Positions 14,060 to 14,270 of a stretch of 14,270 nucleotides of DNA are shown one piece after another. Under the pieces are notes generated by a model that searched no databases, was not told the DNA's origin, and saw nothing but the letters and a program-made list of their open reading frames with translations. Each line of letters begins with the position of its first letter. Within the stretch, counting starts at the first letter, position 1. The DNA comes from Anaerolineaceae bacterium UBA5311 (GTDB lineage: Bacteria; Chloroflexota; Anaerolineae; Anaerolineales; Anaerolineaceae): positions 14,230-28,499 of the forward strand of contig DHRN01000100.1 of assembly GCA_002411175.1 (NCBI GenBank), read 5' to 3'. A program made the translations under genes and the position numbers.

Positions 14060-14270
14060 AAAACGGGCAGATCAAATTATGCGCGTAGCCAAATATCTTT
14101 AATAGGATTAGGCTTTATATGCTAAAAAATTAATCGGGAAGATTTACACTGACAACCAAGCAGAGACATACATTCAACCATTCCACAGGATAGGTATTTA
14201 TTCTTTTCGCCTGGAACTAAGTATTCTTGCTGTTCACTGAATAAAATTTGCGTATTGCCTCATAATAAAA
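14060..14270. other. Spacer without a supportable gene, possible gene end at the right edge
   Basis: AT-rich spacer with stops in all frames and no ORF longer than about 18 codons. On the minus strand the frame from 14270 to the TAG at 14217-14219 reads FYYEAIRKFYSVNSKNT and could be the C-terminus of a gene entering from the right, but 17 residues are too few to judge. No RNA gene or terminator hairpin with a T-run is visible here. Confidence 0.4.

Noticed and set aside
1..14270. CRISPR array, insertion sequence, integrase, toxin-antitoxin pair or phage genes
   Set aside because: Looked for in both strands; no regular repeats with spacers, no terminal inverted repeats, and no matching protein motifs were seen.

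Overview
The window looks like ordinary chromosome of a free-living, probably anaerobic bacterium. The mix of genes (a YprA/MrfA-type helicase, an SDR-type threonine dehydrogenase, COG2374-like secreted nuclease lipoprotein, carbohydrate-type ABC importer, NAD-dependent ligase, one-piece tmRNA, tRNA and tmRNA genes without an encoded CCA end) would fit Chloroflexota/Anaerolineae, but that assignment is inference from gene style, not from a marker gene. There is no integrase, transposase, CRISPR array or phage gene in the window.

Left block (1-4519, minus strand): a tightly spaced five-gene run read leftwards, in order SpoIIE/PP2C-like phosphatase, L-threonine 3-dehydrogenase of the SDR type, FmdB-type zinc ribbon, a 3-ketosphinganine-reductase-like SDR, and a DEAD/DEAH helicase of the YprA/MrfA family that runs off the left edge. 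Gaps are 12, 9, -1 and 18 bases, so one transcript is likely. Its best promoter lies at 4526-4554 and predicts a transcript that starts on the ATG of the phosphatase.

Middle block (4614-11246, plus strand): a divergent promoter whose -35 box overlaps that of the left operon drives two lipoprotein genes that overlap by 8 bases, an endonuclease/exonuclease/phosphatase-fold nuclease or phosphodiesterase and a phytase-esterase-like propeller protein. After an extended -10 promoter comes an ABC importer of the UgpA/UgpE/UgpB (MalF/MalG/MalE) type, in the order permease, permease, binding lipoprotein, closed by a strong intrinsic terminator. There is no ATPase gene here, so a shared ATPase elsewhere is implied. 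The binding-protein gene has clearly different, C-ending codon use and is preceded by a palindrome, both in keeping with high expression.

Right block (11212-14270): the ssrA gene (tmRNA) with its own promoter and terminator, a spacer with a doubtful 37-codon ORF, then ligA on the minus strand with a tRNA-Arg(CCG) gene 24 bases upstream of it and a good extended -10 promoter ahead of the tRNA. The last 200 or so bases hold no supportable gene, except possibly the last codons of a minus-strand gene entering from the right edge.

I do not see a clear undescribed system. The observations most worth checking are the overlapping divergent promoters with a predicted leaderless mRNA, the phosphatase with two Asp-to-Glu changes, the sphinganine-reductase-like enzyme beside threonine dehydrogenase, and the leader ORF that overlaps the TTG start of the permease gene.
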